This document shows positions 63,424-64,000 of a DNA stretch of 64,000 nt, piece by piece. The DNA lies in assembly GCF_964204865.1 (NCBI RefSeq), contig NC_135259.1, positions 8,504,974 through 8,568,973 on the forward strand. Reading direction: 5' to 3'. The position numbers and the translations under genes are program-made. The notes below the pieces were generated by a model. It ran no database searches. It had not been told where the DNA came from and saw only the letters and a program-made list of their open reading frames with translations. Every line of letters begins with the position of its first letter. Positions within the stretch are counted from its first letter, which is position 1. The DNA comes from Styela clava. Taxonomy: Eukaryota; Chordata; Ascidiacea; Stolidobranchia; Styelidae.

Positions 63424-63678
63424 TTAATCATCGTCATCATCTTCTGGTACAAATATATCATAATCCTCAAGAAAACTAGCTCCATGCATCGAAATCATGC
63501 CTCCAATATATAAAAATGGAGTCGAAACTATGAATAGTTTTGAAAGTCCCAAGAATTCACGCTTTGGCCTTGGCAATATCGCTCCATTGGATGTATAAAC
63601 AGCAGTTCTAGCAGGCGTTCGTCGCAGCATCCTTGATCTCTGTATAAAAAGTTTCCTAATCCCTGATGATCGCAACAT
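63424..63678 (-). CDS. smdt1: Essential MCU regulator (EMRE)
   Basis: 84 codons, uninterrupted. The arginine-rich N-terminus (about 1-30: RKLFIQRSRMLRRTPAR) is a mitochondrial presequence. The conserved GAILPRP motif (32-38) is followed by one transmembrane segment (about 46-65, LFIVSTPFLYIGGMI) and an acidic C-terminus, DYDIFVPEDDDDDD. EMRE is a small inner-membrane subunit of the mitochondrial calcium uniporter. It holds the MCU pore in a conducting state and couples it, through its acidic tail, to MICU1. EMRE is known from animals and close relatives but not plants or most fungi, which supports a metazoan source. Length and all hallmark motifs match the family. Confidence 0.95.
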   Translation of the reverse strand: MLRSSGIRKLFIQRSRMLRRTPARTAVYTSNGAILPRPKREFLGLSKLFIVSTPFLYIGGMISMHGASFLEDYDIFVPEDDDDD

Positions 63679-63789
63679 GACTGATATTTAGTTGTAATGC
63701 TCCCTATTCTGCTATTGTTTGCGCTATAGAACTAATAGGAAAAAATTTCAATATATTTAAATATGTATCAGATGAAACTTAGGATAGGA

Positions 63790-63890
63790 AATACAAATTT
63801 ATCCCGGATGAGTGGAAAATCGACAGGACCACTTAACCATATGGCGAACCACAGCCTCTCGTCCGATTACCATTCCATGTCAGGTACCTA
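63790..63890 (-). repeat. Dispersed repeat, possible SINE, copy 2
   Basis: Reverse complement of the repeat at 47077-47180, sharing CGGACGAGAGG, GTGGTTCGCCATATG and CCGGGATAAAT. The GC-rich sequence continuing to the window edge (63891-64000) may belong to the same element, but copy 1 has no obvious match to it. Confidence 0.65.
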
Positions 63891-64000
63891 CCTACGGCAT
63901 GGTATCTGGTAGGCCTATTTGTTTTCGGAAACATGGACCGGATGGTGGGGGAAGCCGTAACCGCTACCGGTTCCCTACGGCGGCGAGGAGTAGACTACAG

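Noticed and set aside
1..64000. CRISPR arrays, bacterial operons, rRNA or clear tRNA genes
   Set aside because: Repeats present are minisatellites and transposon ends without CRISPR-like spacers. The genome is eukaryotic, and no cloverleaf or rRNA core was recognised by eye; a covariance-model scan would be needed to exclude tRNAs fully.

Overview
The window is nuclear DNA from an animal, most likely a marine invertebrate. Genes have short exons with GT/AG introns. They include MBOAT7, a two-repeat thrombospondin type 1 membrane protein, MOCS3, cytosolic 5'-nucleotidase III and EMRE, the metazoan subunit of the mitochondrial calcium uniporter. The DNA is AT-rich and crowded with CA...TG-ended DNA transposons. 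A tunicate would fit, but nothing here fixes the phylum.

Layout. 1-17.9 kb has no host gene that I can support. It holds transposon debris: a DDE-type remnant (about 4.15-4.63 kb), a hAT end with a G18 run (5.6-5.9 kb), a three-level nest of hAT > MULE > hAT (7328-12857), and a decayed P-element-like transposase with a THAP finger (about 13.4-15.5 kb). 18.0-23.5 kb is a four-exon gene for a type I membrane protein with two TSP1 domains. 25.4-26.2 kb is a hAT MITE. 31.2-35.4 kb is a two-exon gene for an unrecognised secreted protein whose intron holds two nested hAT elements. 36.3-38.5 kb is a non-LTR retrotransposon remnant split by a MITE. 39.0-45.9 kb is another nest, whose core is three tandem copies of a ~1.59 kb palindrome. 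48.5-53.1 kb is MBOAT7 in about eight exons. 54.5-58.1 kb is another hAT nest with a broken hAT transposase. 59.2-63.7 kb carries three apparently intronless minus-strand genes: NT5C3, MOCS3 and EMRE/SMDT1.

The host genes are not one pathway. MBOAT7 remodels phosphatidylinositol in the ER, MOCS3 supplies sulfur for molybdenum cofactor and tRNA thiolation, NT5C3 dephosphorylates pyrimidine/m7G monophosphates, and EMRE couples the calcium uniporter pore to its regulators. Their neighbourhood looks incidental.

The most unusual content is in the mobile DNA. One is a MULE whose inverted ends are made of a 16-bp minisatellite; it has a perfect 9-bp target duplication, and a related hAT copy in the same window preserves the unoccupied target. 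The other is the tandem triple of large palindromic foldback units with near-identical copies. Target duplications read directly from the sequence give a relative order of insertion in four separate nests.
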